In this document: piece by piece, positions 1 to 7,167 of the stretch | Layout: every line of letters starts with the position of its first letter | Numbering within the stretch: the first letter of the stretch is position 1 | NCBI GenBank assembly: GCA_021156345.1 | Contig: JAJNDJ010000009.1 | Coordinates: forward strand, 1-11,776 | DNA length: 11,776 nt | Source of the DNA: Rubrobacteraceae bacterium | GTDB taxonomy: Bacteria; Actinomycetota; Rubrobacteria; Rubrobacterales; Rubrobacteraceae | Direction of reading: 5' to 3' | Translations under genes and position numbers: made by a program | Notes under the pieces: generated by a model | Database searches by the model: none | Told to the model about the DNA's origin: nothing | Seen by the model: only the letters and a program-made list of their open reading frames with translations

Positions 1-405
1 GACATCCCTGAACTCGGCGACGGCGGCGTTGAGCTGTCCGACGAACGATGTGCGGCTACGGCTGAGGCCCTGCCTCAGCCTGCCAAACCACCCGCCGGAA
101 TCCTGCCGCTCGGCGATCGTCTCGGGTGCCTCATCGACGGCGCCAGGCTCAGGCAGAGACTCCTCGGCCTCACCGGGTTCGGTCTCCTCGATCTCCCATA
201 CGTCATCGGGTGCAGGCTCCTTTCTCTCGGCCTGCACCTCTTCGGCCGAAGGCACCTCTACGAATGATCCGAGATCCGCAGCGAGCCGGCCGTTGACGTC
301 TTCGACATCTCGGGGGGAATGCTCCGGCTCACTGGCTACGGCCGGTCCGTTCACCTGCTCTTCATCAGTATCTCGTCTGAAAAAACTACGCCACGAGCGC
401 GCCAT
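1..405 (-). CDS. ftsY: FtsY, signal recognition particle receptor (5' part, cut by window edge)
   Basis: The first 135 codons of a gene that runs off the left edge. FtsY is the membrane-associated GTPase that receives the SRP-ribosome complex and hands nascent membrane proteins to SecYEG. The visible part starts MARSWRSFFRRD, continues as a long, strongly acidic, low-complexity stretch (about residues 12-100), and then shows GGWFGRLRQGLSRSRTSF (about 104-121). That is the usual acidic A domain followed by the first helix of the N domain. The GTPase G domain lies outside the window. The ATG is 10 bases after the natural smc stop; the nearest purine-rich stretch (GGGAGAG) lies inside the end of smc, about 14 bases upstream. 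The smc-ftsY order is common in Gram-positive bacteria and actinobacteria and supports the call. The identification rests on N-terminal features plus synteny, because the catalytic domain cannot be seen. Confidence 0.75.
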   Translation of the reverse strand, partial: MARSWRSFFRRDTDEEQVNGPAVASEPEHSPRDVEDVNGRLAADLGSFVEVPSAEEVQAERKEPAPDDVWEIEETEPGEAEESLPEPGAVDEAPETIAERQDSGGWFGRLRQGLSRSRTSFVGQLNAAVAEFRDV

Positions 406-415
406 AGGCGATTTC

Positions 416-511
416 TTACTCTCCCTGCAAACGCTTCGACACAACAGTGGTGGCCCCGGAGGCATCCTGAATCACCCCGTAGAGCACATCCGCCGCGGCC
501 ATCGTTCGTTT
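416..511 (-). pseudogene. smc: Out-of-frame C-terminal remnant of SMC
   Basis: Read in the frame ending at the TAA at 416-418, this stretch encodes 31 residues that begin KRTMAAADVLYGV and end VVSKRLQGE. This matches the extreme C-terminus of bacterial SMC proteins, where the H-loop T-H-x-K is followed by a (K/G/R)TM..AD.LYGV segment and a short valine/serine-rich tail. It follows the LSGGE/LFSVF part of the upstream frame with no room for the roughly 40 residues that carry Walker B, the D-loop and the H-loop. It overlaps the tail of the upstream ORF in a different frame and has no sensible start of its own, so I read it as the severed end of smc. Its TAA lies 10 bases before the ftsY ATG, the normal junction. 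Confidence 0.85.
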
Positions 512-3500
512 AAGAACACGCTGAACAGAAACGACAGCGCGAGCAGGGCCCGTTCGCCCCCTGATAGTACGCGCAAGGGCCGCCAGCCCTTCCTCCCCAA
601 CCGCAACCCAATCTCCACCCCGTCTGCAGAGAGATCCAGGACCCCGGAAGATCCCTCGAGCATCCGCGGCACCATCTCCCCGAACGCATCCCTTACCCTC
701 CCGAAGGTCTCCGAGAAACGCGACTCTATCTCCCTGTCCACGGAATGTATTATGCGGTTGAGTTCGTTGGCTGCGGCCTCTGCGTCGGCCCTCTGGGCCG
801 AGACGAACTGGTGGCGTTCGCGCAGACCCTCTTCCTGGGAGAGGGCGAGGAGGTTCACGTCCCCAAAGCGCTTGAGTCTGCGGGCGAGGGCGTTGCGATC
901 TCTGTCTGTACTCTCCTCGTGCTTCTCGGCCTCGTGGCGGGCAACATCCAGGGTGGCGCCCCACTCCGCCTGTATCTCCTCGCTAGCCTCGGCCGCCGCG
1001 GATTCGGCTCTGGACACCTCTTCGGCGAGGCGTTCGGCGTTCGCGCGGGCGGTAGCGAGCTTTCCAGCGAGGTCCACCGTCCTGCGCGAGAGGGTCGTGC
1101 GCTCCGCTGAGACCCGGCGGTGCGCCTCGGCGGCCTTTCCCCGGAGGCGCCGCAATGCATTTCTGCGCCAGCGGACGGTCGTGACGAGCTTTGTGGCCGC
1201 CCTCGCCGCCCTGGCGGCGAGTGCTTCCGAGTTGCCTGCTTCGTCCCGAAGAGCTTTCGCGAACCGCTCCAGCTTGCGTGAGATAGCCTCCCTGCGAATT
1301 GCGCCTGAGGCGAGGGTATCGCGCAACTCCGACAGCCTCCGGTCCGATGCGGCAGCGGCCGAGGTGGCCGCCTCGGCCGCTGCGGTGGAAGCGGCCAGCT
1401 CCTCCCTGACACGCTCAGCATTCTTTTTGGCTTCCGCAAGCGCTCTCTCCGTCCGGGAAGTGACATCGGAGAGGATAGAGAGAGTCCTTTCCCGCTCCAG
1501 AAAGGCCTTCCTCGAATTCTCTCCTGCTGTCTTGCGGCGTCTTGCTTCGCGTGAGACCAGGGCTCGGGCGCGTGCCGTCCGCTCAGCGAGAGCCGCAAGC
1601 CCATCTACGGTTCCGGCCAGCCTCTCCAGGCGATTCGACACACCCGAGACGGCCTCCCTCAAGTCATAGAGGGTCCCGCCGGGCCCTTCCTTCAGGGCTT
1701 CGAGGTGATTCATCCAGGCGGCGAGCCGCGTCTTGCGTGCCAAGTTGCCAGGACCGGGACGCAGGCTCACGCCGGTCCTCGTGAGGCGAAAACCGTCCCT
1801 CGTAACCGCCACGTATCCGTTGGCGTTCGCCCCGTCATCAGGACGATCGACGACAAAGATGCCGGTCAGGAGGCGCCGTACCGCTTCATCGTAGCGCGCG
1901 TCCAGAACCTCTACGCATTCGATCAGGGGTTTTCCAGGCAAGGCCCCATTCGATTCCATGGCCCTCGCGTCGAGGCGGACGGCCACCGGCTCGGCGTCCG
2001 AGAGAAGCTTCATCCCCTCATCGAGGTTCTCCGCAAGCACCCCGGCACCGTACTCTCCAAGGGCCGCTTCGACGGCGACCTCGTAGCCCGGGCGGGCCCG
2101 GATCACCTCGTAGAGCCGCGTGCTCGTCCCGTCAGGGGCAGTCTCCCTCAACGCACGTACCCTGGATTCGGCCCTCCCAACAGCGGCGGCGAGGACCCCG
2201 CGCCTGCGGCTGATCTCCTCTGCGAGCCCATCTACCCGTGCGAGCATGCCATCTACCTGGTCGCGGAGATTCTCCATCGTGGTGCGGTCTTCCGATTCTT
2301 CGAGGTCCGAGATCACGGCCGCAAGGTGCGAGAGGCCCTCTTCGGACATCACGCGTTGCTCACTTTGGGACCCAAGCCCGGCTAGGCGCGCGCGGAGTCC
2401 ATCCAGCTCCCCGGCCAGCCTATCCCTCTCACTATCGGCAGACGCGCTCTTCTCGCTGGATCTCGCAACGACCTTCTGGAGCCGGTCTGATTCCTCTCGC
2501 CTCTCTAGAGTTTCGGCCTCCAGATCTCTGGCTCTATCTTCGAGACCAGCCAGAGTTTGCGACACCCGGCGTAACTCGTCCTCCAAGCGGGACACGGTGA
2601 GTTTCGTCTCCCCCTCGCGTCCCCGGCCCGCCTCCAGTCGCAAGAGAGTCCTGTCCGAGCGCAGGGCCTCGACCCGAAGGTCCTCTGCTCCATCCTCCAG
2701 GGCTTCGAGTCGCTGTTCGGTCTTTCCGAGCCCGTCCTCGAGTTGCTGCAGGCGGCTTTCGATCCCTGCCTCTTCCTCACGAACGTCACGCTCGCGCGCG
2801 GCCAGCTCTGAAGCCTCCGTCCTGGCCTCGTCGAGCTTCCCCCTAAGTCCGTTCAACTCCCTGGTTGCGACCCGATAGAGGTGTGCCAGGGAGAGCTCGC
2901 GGTAGCGGGATTCGATCTCCCTGTACGCGCGGGCGGCAGCGGCCTCCCTTTCTATCCTGCGCAACTGGCCTTCGAGCTCGGCCTCAAGCTGGCGGCTACG
3001 TTCGAGTTGGACGTCGGCCCTCTCCAGACGGCGGCTCGCCGAGACTCGGCGCCTCCTGTAGACGCCGAGTCCCGCGGCCTCTTCCAGCGCGAGCCGGCAC
3101 GCGGCCGCCCCACCAGCGACTATCGCGTCTACGGCGCCCTGGCGCAGGATGCTGTGGCGTCCCAGGCCCGCCTCGCCAGCGACGGCGCGTACGTCCGCAA
3201 GGCGGGCCCGGGAACCGTTGATCCCGTACTCCGTCTCCCCGCTGCGGGAGATCCGGCGCGTGATCGAAACTTCCCTGTAAGGGAGAGAGATCCTGCCGTC
3301 TTCGTTGTCGAGAACGAGGGTTACTTCGGCGGCCCTCGCACCCGAGAGCGTCTCCGAGCCGGCGAAGATCAACTCGCTCATGGCCCCAGCCCGCAATACC
3401 CCAGGGCTCTGCTCCCCGATCGCGAAGAGCACAGCGTCGGTGATGTTGCTCTTCCCCGACCCGTTCGGCCCGACGATCGAAGTGATGCCCCCTTCGAGCG

Positions 3501-3558
3501 GCATCCTGACGGGCCTGGCGAAGGTCTTGAAGCCCTTGATATAGATAGCCGAGAGCAC
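472..3558 (-). CDS. smc: SMC chromosome condensation ATPase, head domain broken (no Walker B)
   Basis: SMC organises and segregates chromosomes as a long antiparallel coiled-coil dimer with an ABC-type ATPase head, working with ScpA/ScpB. Visible in order: N-terminal KGFKTFA; Walker A GPNGSGKS (30-37); Q-loop region ILRQGAVDAIV (137-147) and LEEAAGL (158-164); coiled coil (about 165-460); hinge (about 475-610, with YEVAVEAALG at 492-501); second coiled coil (about 635-890); RFGDVNLLAL (897-906); ABC signature LSGGERALLALSFLFSVFL (998-1016). After about residue 1019 the frame goes off family (WPRRMCSTG) and stops. Walker B (DEVDA type), the D-loop and the H-loop (VVTHxK type) are absent; the last family-like residues continue in another frame at 416-511. 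The start is GTG without a clear Shine-Dalgarno, 9 bases after a TAGAAT box. As written, the protein should not hydrolyse ATP. It is either a true lesion or a sequence error. Confidence 0.93.
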   Translation of the reverse strand: MLSAIYIKGFKTFARPVRMPLEGGITSIVGPNGSGKSNITDAVLFAIGEQSPGVLRAGAMSELIFAGSETLSGARAAEVTLVLDNEDGRISLPYREVSITRRISRSGETEYGINGSRARLADVRAVAGEAGLGRHSILRQGAVDAIVAGGAAACRLALEEAAGLGVYRRRRVSASRRLERADVQLERSRQLEAELEGQLRRIEREAAAARAYREIESRYRELSLAHLYRVATRELNGLRGKLDEARTEASELAARERDVREEEAGIESRLQQLEDGLGKTEQRLEALEDGAEDLRVEALRSDRTLLRLEAGRGREGETKLTVSRLEDELRRVSQTLAGLEDRARDLEAETLERREESDRLQKVVARSSEKSASADSERDRLAGELDGLRARLAGLGSQSEQRVMSEEGLSHLAAVISDLEESEDRTTMENLRDQVDGMLARVDGLAEEISRRRGVLAAAVGRAESRVRALRETAPDGTSTRLYEVIRARPGYEVAVEAALGEYGAGVLAENLDEGMKLLSDAEPVAVRLDARAMESNGALPGKPLIECVEVLDARYDEAVRRLLTGIFVVDRPDDGANANGYVAVTRDGFRLTRTGVSLRPGPGNLARKTRLAAWMNHLEALKEGPGGTLYDLREAVSGVSNRLERLAGTVDGLAALAERTARARALVSREARRRKTAGENSRKAFLERERTLSILSDVTSRTERALAEAKKNAERVREELAASTAAAEAATSAAAASDRRLSELRDTLASGAIRREAISRKLERFAKALRDEAGNSEALAARAARAATKLVTTVRWRRNALRRLRGKAAEAHRRVSAERTTLSRRTVDLAGKLATARANAERLAEEVSRAESAAAEASEEIQAEWGATLDVARHEAEKHEESTDRDRNALARRLKRFGDVNLLALSQEEGLRERHQFVSAQRADAEAAANELNRIIHSVDREIESRFSETFGRVRDAFGEMVPRMLEGSSGVLDLSADGVEIGLRLGRKGWRPLRVLSGGERALLALSFLFSVFLNERWPRRMCSTG

Positions 3559-3567
3559 TAAACAGGT

Positions 3568-3573
3568 ATTCTA
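3568..3573 (-). promoter_or_regulatory. Candidate -10 box (TAGAAT) for a leaderless smc transcript
   Basis: On the minus strand TAGAAT sits 9 bases before the GTG start of smc, and no Shine-Dalgarno lies between them. Actinobacteria often use a TANNNT -10 element 6-9 bases before the first base of a leaderless mRNA, and the spacing fits. No convincing -35 hexamer is found 16-18 bases upstream. Seen: the hexamer, its spacing and the lack of an SD. Inferred: promoter function. Confidence 0.35.
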
Positions 3574-3611
3574 CGCAACTTCCGTCCGGAAAGCACGTCG
3601 AAAAGTGCAGC

Positions 3612-3628
3612 AAAAAGGCTTTCAGCCC
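3612..3628 (-). terminator. Weak hairpin plus T-tract between rnc and smc
   Basis: Read on the minus strand, GGGCTGAAAGCCTTTTTG can form a short stem (GGCT/AGCC, one extra G-T pair, GAA loop) followed by five T. This is the layout of an intrinsic terminator about 100 bases after the rnc stop, but the stem is short, so attenuation or no function is equally possible. Together with the -10-like box downstream it suggests a transcription-unit boundary before smc. Confidence 0.35.
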
Positions 3629-3729
3629 GCCGCCTGTCGGCAGCTTGTCAGCTTTTCGGCACGGTCCGACCTACGGCCTTCGCTCCCGGCTAGGCCTTGG
3701 GCAAGCGAAAGCAGAGTAGCTGCCTTGCT

Positions 3730-4389
3730 CTATGCGCTTACGTGTACCTCGACGGTGGAGCGTGGGACGGGACGGATGCCCAGGATCTCCAGCGCGTTTC
3801 TTGCTGCGGTCTGCTCGCTCTCTTTTATGGAGCTGCCTTCACCGGTGGCGACTGCCTTTCCTTCAACGGAGACCCTGGAAGTAAAATTGGGCCTGTGGGC
3901 CGGTCCTTGCTTGGAGATGACACGGTACGTCGGCCTCAGACCGTCTGCCTGTAGAGTCTCCTGCAGGAGCGTCTTCCAGTCACGCAGCTCGTCGGTGTCT
4001 ACCTCTGCGGGGTTGAAGATCTCATCCAGCGTCCTGAGCACCAGGTCCCTGTCTATGAGGTAGGCCCCCCCGATAATGGCCTCGACGGTATCGGCGATGA
4101 CCGAGTCGTTTATGACGGAGCTCTCGATGATCTCCTCTATACCTTCGCTCCGGCCTACCATTGCAAGAAAGGACTTCCTTACAAGATGAGCCCTGATGCG
4201 CGTGAGATCCCCCTCCAGGAGCTCGGGGTAGCCGTGGAAGACCAGCTCGGCGACACGGCTGTTCAAAACGGAGTCCCCGAGAAATTCAAGCCTCCCGTTC
4301 GACTCGTAAGGGTCCGCGACGCTCGGATGGGTCAACGAGCGTTGCCTCAAAGGTTCTGGCAGGATCGCTATGAGGTCTCTTATAGACAT
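3730..4389 (-). CDS. rnc: Ribonuclease III
   Basis: RNase III cuts double-stranded RNA, notably the stems of rRNA precursors, as a Mg-dependent homodimer. The 219 residues are of normal length. The endonuclease domain (1-125) holds the signature RLEFLGDSVL (33-42), EGDLTRIRAHLV (59-70) and SVIADTVEAIIGG (96-108). The catalytic carboxylates align as E35, D39, D100 and E103, all present. The double-stranded RNA binding domain (about 137-205) begins DWKTLLQE and includes the expected GPAHRPNF and a modified end, SSIKESEQTAA, where two lysines are common. One oddity is G32 at the position that is normally Glu in NERLEFLGD. The ATG lies 8 bases after the fabF stop, with only a weak purine-rich stretch upstream, so translation is probably coupled to fabF. 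Confidence 0.95.
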   Translation of the reverse strand: MSIRDLIAILPEPLRQRSLTHPSVADPYESNGRLEFLGDSVLNSRVAELVFHGYPELLEGDLTRIRAHLVRKSFLAMVGRSEGIEEIIESSVINDSVIADTVEAIIGGAYLIDRDLVLRTLDEIFNPAEVDTDELRDWKTLLQETLQADGLRPTYRVISKQGPAHRPNFTSRVSVEGKAVATGEGSSIKESEQTAARNALEILGIRPVPRSTVEVHVSA

Positions 4390-4397
4390 CTCGTTCT

Positions 4398-5654
4398 CTA
4401 TTCTACACTTGTAAAGGCGATCACGACATTATGCCCGCCGAATCCCATTGAGTTCGAGATGGCGGCTTTGAGGTCAGGGGCCTCGATCGGCTCGCTCCCA
4501 ACGTAGTTAAGCTCCTCGCAGTCTTCCGCGAGCTTCTCGAGGTTGATCGTTGGTGGGACGATTTTGTGCTTTATGGCAAGGGCGCACATGATACCTTCGG
4601 TGGCGCCGACGGCCCCGAAGGAGTGCCCCGTCATCGACTTCGTACCGGAGACCAGGGCGTGCGGCACGACCCTCGCTATGGCCTTCGTCTCTGGCCCGTC
4701 TCCGGTCGGTGTGGCTGTGGCGTGGGCGTTGACGTGGCCCACGTCCTCGGCGTCGAGGGCCGAATCCTGGAACGCGTGGACCATCGCCCGCTCGACGCCG
4801 CGGCCGTCCTCATCGGGCGCGGTTACGTGGTAGGCATCGGTAGTGCGGCCGTAGCCGGCTACGGCGGAAATCGGTTCTGCGCCGCGGCGCTCCGCGTGCT
4901 CCTCGCTCTCCAGGACCAGGGCCCCGGCACCCTCGCTCATCACGAAGCCGTCGCGGCCCTCGTCGAAGGGACGGCTCGCTCGGGCTGGGTCGTCGTTGCG
5001 GCGGCTCACGGCCCTAATGGCGCAGAAGCCAGCCATGGAGAGGGGCGTTATCGGGGCTTCCGAGGAGCCGGCTATCACCACGTCGGCGTCTTTGCGTCGG
5101 ATCAGCTCGAGCCCCTCCGCGATCGCCTCCCCTCCCGTGGCGCAGGCAAGGACAGGACACTGGCTGGGCCCCGTGGCGCCGAGCGCGATAGCGAGTTGCC
5201 CGGCCGCCATGTTGGGGACCATCATCGTGATCAGGAACGGGCTCACTCTTCCGGGTCCACGCTCGTTCATGACCCTGTACTCGCGCTCCCAGGTCGAGAG
5301 CCCCCCTATACCGCTGCCCATCACGATAGCGACCCGCTCGGGCCGCTCGCGGATCAGGTCGACTATCCCCGCGCTCTCCGCGGCCTGTATGCCCGCGGCA
5401 ATGCCAAGCTGGGCAAAGCGGTCCATCCTTCTGGCCTGCTTTTTCTTTATAAAGTCAGTCGGATCGAAATCCCAGCACTCACCGGCGATCCGCGAAGGAT
5501 AGGGGGAGGGGTCGAAGAGCGTGATCTCCCCTATTCCGCTCTTGCCGTGTAGGGCTGCATCCCAGAAGTTCTCCACCCCCGTTCCAAGGGGCGTCACAGC
5601 CCCGGTTCCTGTTACGAGCGCACGCCCCCTCCCACTAACGTCAGGGTCGGTCAC
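4398..5654 (-). CDS. fabF: Beta-ketoacyl-ACP synthase II (FabF)
   Basis: This condensing enzyme elongates acyl-ACP with malonyl-ACP in type II fatty-acid synthesis. The 418 residues match the usual length of about 412. The thiolase-fold triad is visible: the nucleophile C171 in LACATGGEA (169-177), H311 in [12 protein letters not shown] (308-319) and H344 in [10 protein letters not shown] (338-347, with conserved K339). The C-terminal gating loop NSMGFGGHN (401-409) is present. VNAHATA is a mild variant of the common VNAHGTS. The start is GTG in a 4-base GTGA overlap with the acpP stop; only a weak AGG precedes it, so coupling to acpP is likely. Cys-His-His chemistry and position next to acpP favour FabF over FabB or a polyketide enzyme. 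Confidence 0.95.
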   Translation of the reverse strand: MTDPDVSGRGRALVTGTGAVTPLGTGVENFWDAALHGKSGIGEITLFDPSPYPSRIAGECWDFDPTDFIKKKQARRMDRFAQLGIAAGIQAAESAGIVDLIRERPERVAIVMGSGIGGLSTWEREYRVMNERGPGRVSPFLITMMVPNMAAGQLAIALGATGPSQCPVLACATGGEAIAEGLELIRRKDADVVIAGSSEAPITPLSMAGFCAIRAVSRRNDDPARASRPFDEGRDGFVMSEGAGALVLESEEHAERRGAEPISAVAGYGRTTDAYHVTAPDEDGRGVERAMVHAFQDSALDAEDVGHVNAHATATPTGDGPETKAIARVVPHALVSGTKSMTGHSFGAVGATEGIMCALAIKHKIVPPTINLEKLAEDCEELNYVGSEPIEAPDLKAAISNSMGFGGHNVVIAFTSVE

Positions 5655-5896
5655 GCGGCCTGATGCTCCATCACGTAGTCGACGGCCTCCTCGACAGTGG
5701 TGATCTTCTCGGCCTCCTCATCGGGGATCTCCATCCCGAACTGCTCCTCGAGCTCCATTATGAGCTCCACCAGATCCAGAGAGTCCGCCTCCAGATCCTC
5801 GCGGAAGGAAGCGTCGGATGTAACGTCACCCTCATCTACTCCCAGCCTGTCGGCGGTAATCTCCTGTATCTTGCCGAGTATCTCTTCGCGATCCAA
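5651..5896 (-). CDS. acpP: Acyl carrier protein
   Basis: This 81-residue acidic helical protein carries the growing acyl chain on a 4'-phosphopantetheine arm. The attachment serine is S39 in the [10 protein letters not shown] motif (38-47), and the family pattern continues with [16 protein letters not shown] (50-65). The start is an unusual TTG. It is supported by a good Shine-Dalgarno, GAGAGGAGAG, with AGGAG 7 bases upstream, and no in-frame ATG lies upstream or near the N-terminus. The gene overlaps fabF by four bases and is separated from fabG by 78 bases, the largest gap inside the fab cluster. CoaD, encoded upstream in this window, makes the CoA precursor from which the prosthetic arm is taken. 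Confidence 0.96.
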   Translation of the reverse strand: MDREEILGKIQEITADRLGVDEGDVTSDASFREDLEADSLDLVELIMELEEQFGMEIPDEEAEKITTVEEAVDYVMEHQAA

Positions 5897-5974
5897 GGCT
5901 TCTCTCCTCTCGAATACTCTTACAAACTACTATGACAGGTCCAACGATAGCGCGTAGTGTAAACCTAAAACACC
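5897..5974 (-). other. 78-base fabG-acpP leader, possible internal promoter region
   Basis: This is the only sizeable non-coding gap inside the fab cluster. On the minus strand it is locally AT-richer (GGTGTTTTAGGTTTACACT near the fabG stop, CATAGTAGTTTGTAAGAGTAT nearer acpP). TTTACA and TTGGAC resemble -35 boxes, but no good -10 stands 16-18 bases from either. Extra transcription of acpP would make sense because ACP is needed in large amounts, yet the sequence gives only weak support. Confidence 0.25.
5904..5908 (-). promoter_or_regulatory. Shine-Dalgarno that fixes the TTG start of acpP
   Basis: AGGAG within GAGAGGAGAG lies 7 bases upstream of the TTG start of acpP. No ATG or GTG at a comparable distance fits the ACP frame, so this site decides the start. 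Confidence 0.7.
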
Positions 5975-6721
5975 TTACTGCATAGTCATGCCGCCGTCGA
6001 CGGCCACGGTCTGGCCTGTAACGTATCCGGCGCCTTCGCCAGCCAGGAACGCAACGACCTCGGCCACCTCCTCCGCCTCTGCAAACCTACCCGCCGGTAC
6101 CTGGCCCCTGATCTGGTCCTTGACCTCGTCAGACAGGCTGCTCGTAAGCTCGGTTTCGACGTAGCCCGGCGCTACGACATTGGCCGTGATGCCGCGCTGC
6201 GCTACCTCCCGCGCCACGCTCTTGGTGAAGCCGATGATCCCGGCTTTGGAGGCAGCATAGTTGGCCTGCCCCACGTTCCCGACGAGCCCTACGACAGAGG
6301 ACACGTTGACTATTCGCCCCCACCTCGCCCGTATCATGGGCCTCAAGGCCGCCCGCGTGCACAGGTAGGTGCCCTTGAGGTTGGTGCTCAACACCTCGTC
6401 GAACTCGGTCTCTTTCATACGCATCATCAAATTATCCCTGGTCAGGCCAGCGTTGTTGACGAGTATCTCGACCTGTCCGAGGGCATCGCCCACACTTTTG
6501 AACAGCGCATCGACGTCCTCGGGTGAGGCAACGTCACCCTTGAAGATCTCGCACAGCGCCCCCGCCGCCCTTAGTTCCTCTGCTACCTCCTCCGCGCTCG
6601 CGTCGTTGGAACGATAGGAGATCGCCACGTTCGCGCCTTCGTTCGCAAGTCTCACCGCCACGGCGCGGCCTATGCCTCTTCCGCCGCCAGTAACGAGGGC
6701 GACCCGTCCGGCCTCGATCAC
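5975..6721 (-). CDS. fabG: 3-oxoacyl-ACP reductase (FabG)
   Basis: FabG reduces beta-ketoacyl-ACP to beta-hydroxyacyl-ACP with NADPH, the second step of each elongation round. It is a 248-residue classical short-chain dehydrogenase of normal length. It shows the nucleotide-binding TGGGRGIG (11-18), NNAG (89-92), N114, S142 in NVSSVVG, and the catalytic Y155 and K159 in [14 protein letters not shown] (185-190) and the C-terminal [11 protein letters not shown] are typical of FabG. The start is GTG in a GTGA overlap with fabZ, with a Shine-Dalgarno GGGGAGG 4 bases upstream. Its position between fabZ and acpP makes FabG a much better call than a general SDR. Confidence 0.95.
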   Translation of the reverse strand: MIEAGRVALVTGGGRGIGRAVAVRLANEGANVAISYRSNDASAEEVAEELRAAGALCEIFKGDVASPEDVDALFKSVGDALGQVEILVNNAGLTRDNLMMRMKETEFDEVLSTNLKGTYLCTRAALRPMIRARWGRIVNVSSVVGLVGNVGQANYAASKAGIIGFTKSVAREVAQRGITANVVAPGYVETELTSSLSDEVKDQIRGQVPAGRFAEAEEVAEVVAFLAGEGAGYVTGQTVAVDGGMTMQ

Positions 6722-7167
6722 GGTGCCTCCCCTCGCTCCACGAAGGCGAACATCAGGTCGGCCTCACAGACTCGCTCGTTCCCGACAGTAGCCCGGCCCT
6801 TACCCCTTCCGACCCTGCCTTTGAGACGGACGATCTCGACCTCCATCCTGAGCACGTCGCCAGGCAGAACCTGCCTACGGAACCTGACGCCGTCTATCCC
6901 CGCGAAAAGCGCGAGCCTGTCAACGTGCTCCCCGCCGGCCATGACGCCGACAGCGCCTACCTGGGCCATTGCCTCGATAATGAGAACACCGGGCATGACA
7001 GGGTAGTCAGGGAAGTGACCCTGGAAGAAAGGTTCGTTCTGGGTGACGTTCTTTACGCCGACGGCACGCACACCAGCTTCGAGCTCCTCGATCCTGTCCA
7101 CAAGAAGGAAGGGGTAACGGTGCGGTATGAGATCCCGGATCTGGGCCGGCCCGAGCGGCGCCTTCAC
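6718..7167 (-). CDS. fabZ: 3-hydroxyacyl-ACP dehydratase (FabZ)
   Basis: FabZ removes water from beta-hydroxyacyl-ACP to give trans-2-enoyl-ACP. The 149-residue hot-dog-fold protein has the usual N-terminal [13 protein letters not shown] (14-26) and the active site [14 protein letters not shown] (47-60), with catalytic H51 and E65 in IIEAMAQ. The start is GTG, overlapping the fabD stop by four bases. GGGAGGT lies 6 bases upstream and supports this start. Placing fabZ between fabD and fabG differs from the common plsX-fabH-fabD-fabG-acpP-fabF order. No enoyl-ACP reductase is found here, so the last step of the cycle must be encoded elsewhere. Confidence 0.95.
   Translation of the reverse strand: MKAPLGPAQIRDLIPHRYPFLLVDRIEELEAGVRAVGVKNVTQNEPFFQGHFPDYPVMPGVLIIEAMAQVGAVGVMAGGEHVDRLALFAGIDGVRFRRQVLPGDVLRMEVEIVRLKGRVGRGKGRATVGNERVCEADLMFAFVERGEAP

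Larger units (their letters stand above)
3559..3729 (-). other. Structured 171-base rnc-smc intergenic region with short quasi-repeats
   Basis: This is the longest non-coding stretch of the window. On the minus strand it holds several related short units: AAGCTGAC, AAGCTGCCGAC and GGGCTGAAAGC lie within about 45 bases (roughly 3612-3656). Small inverted repeats are present (AGCT-GACA-AGCT; GCCG-ACAGG-CGGC; GGCT-GAA-AGCC). The region looks like a degenerate small intergenic repeat that can fold. Many actinobacteria carry mutM between rnc and smc; I see no coding remnant of it here. Confidence 0.45.

Noticed and set aside
416..964. 182-codon minus-strand ORF as an independent gene
   Set aside because: Only its last 31 codons resemble a protein family (SMC C-terminus). 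The earlier part is Arg/Pro/Gly-rich out-of-frame reading of smc.
29..1669. Long plus-strand ORF of 546 codons opposite smc and ftsY
   Set aside because: It is rich in Ser, Arg and Ala with no domain, and is the mirror of coiled-coil codons in a GC-rich gene. The opposite strand carries clear SMC motifs.
4566..5552. Plus-strand ORF of 328 codons opposite fabF
   Set aside because: No recognisable motif. It lies wholly opposite fabF, whose catalytic residues are all visible; typical antisense shadow in high-GC DNA.
5958..5963. TTTACA as a -35 box of an acpP promoter
   Set aside because: No acceptable -10 hexamer lies 16-18 bases downstream, so I do not report it as a promoter.
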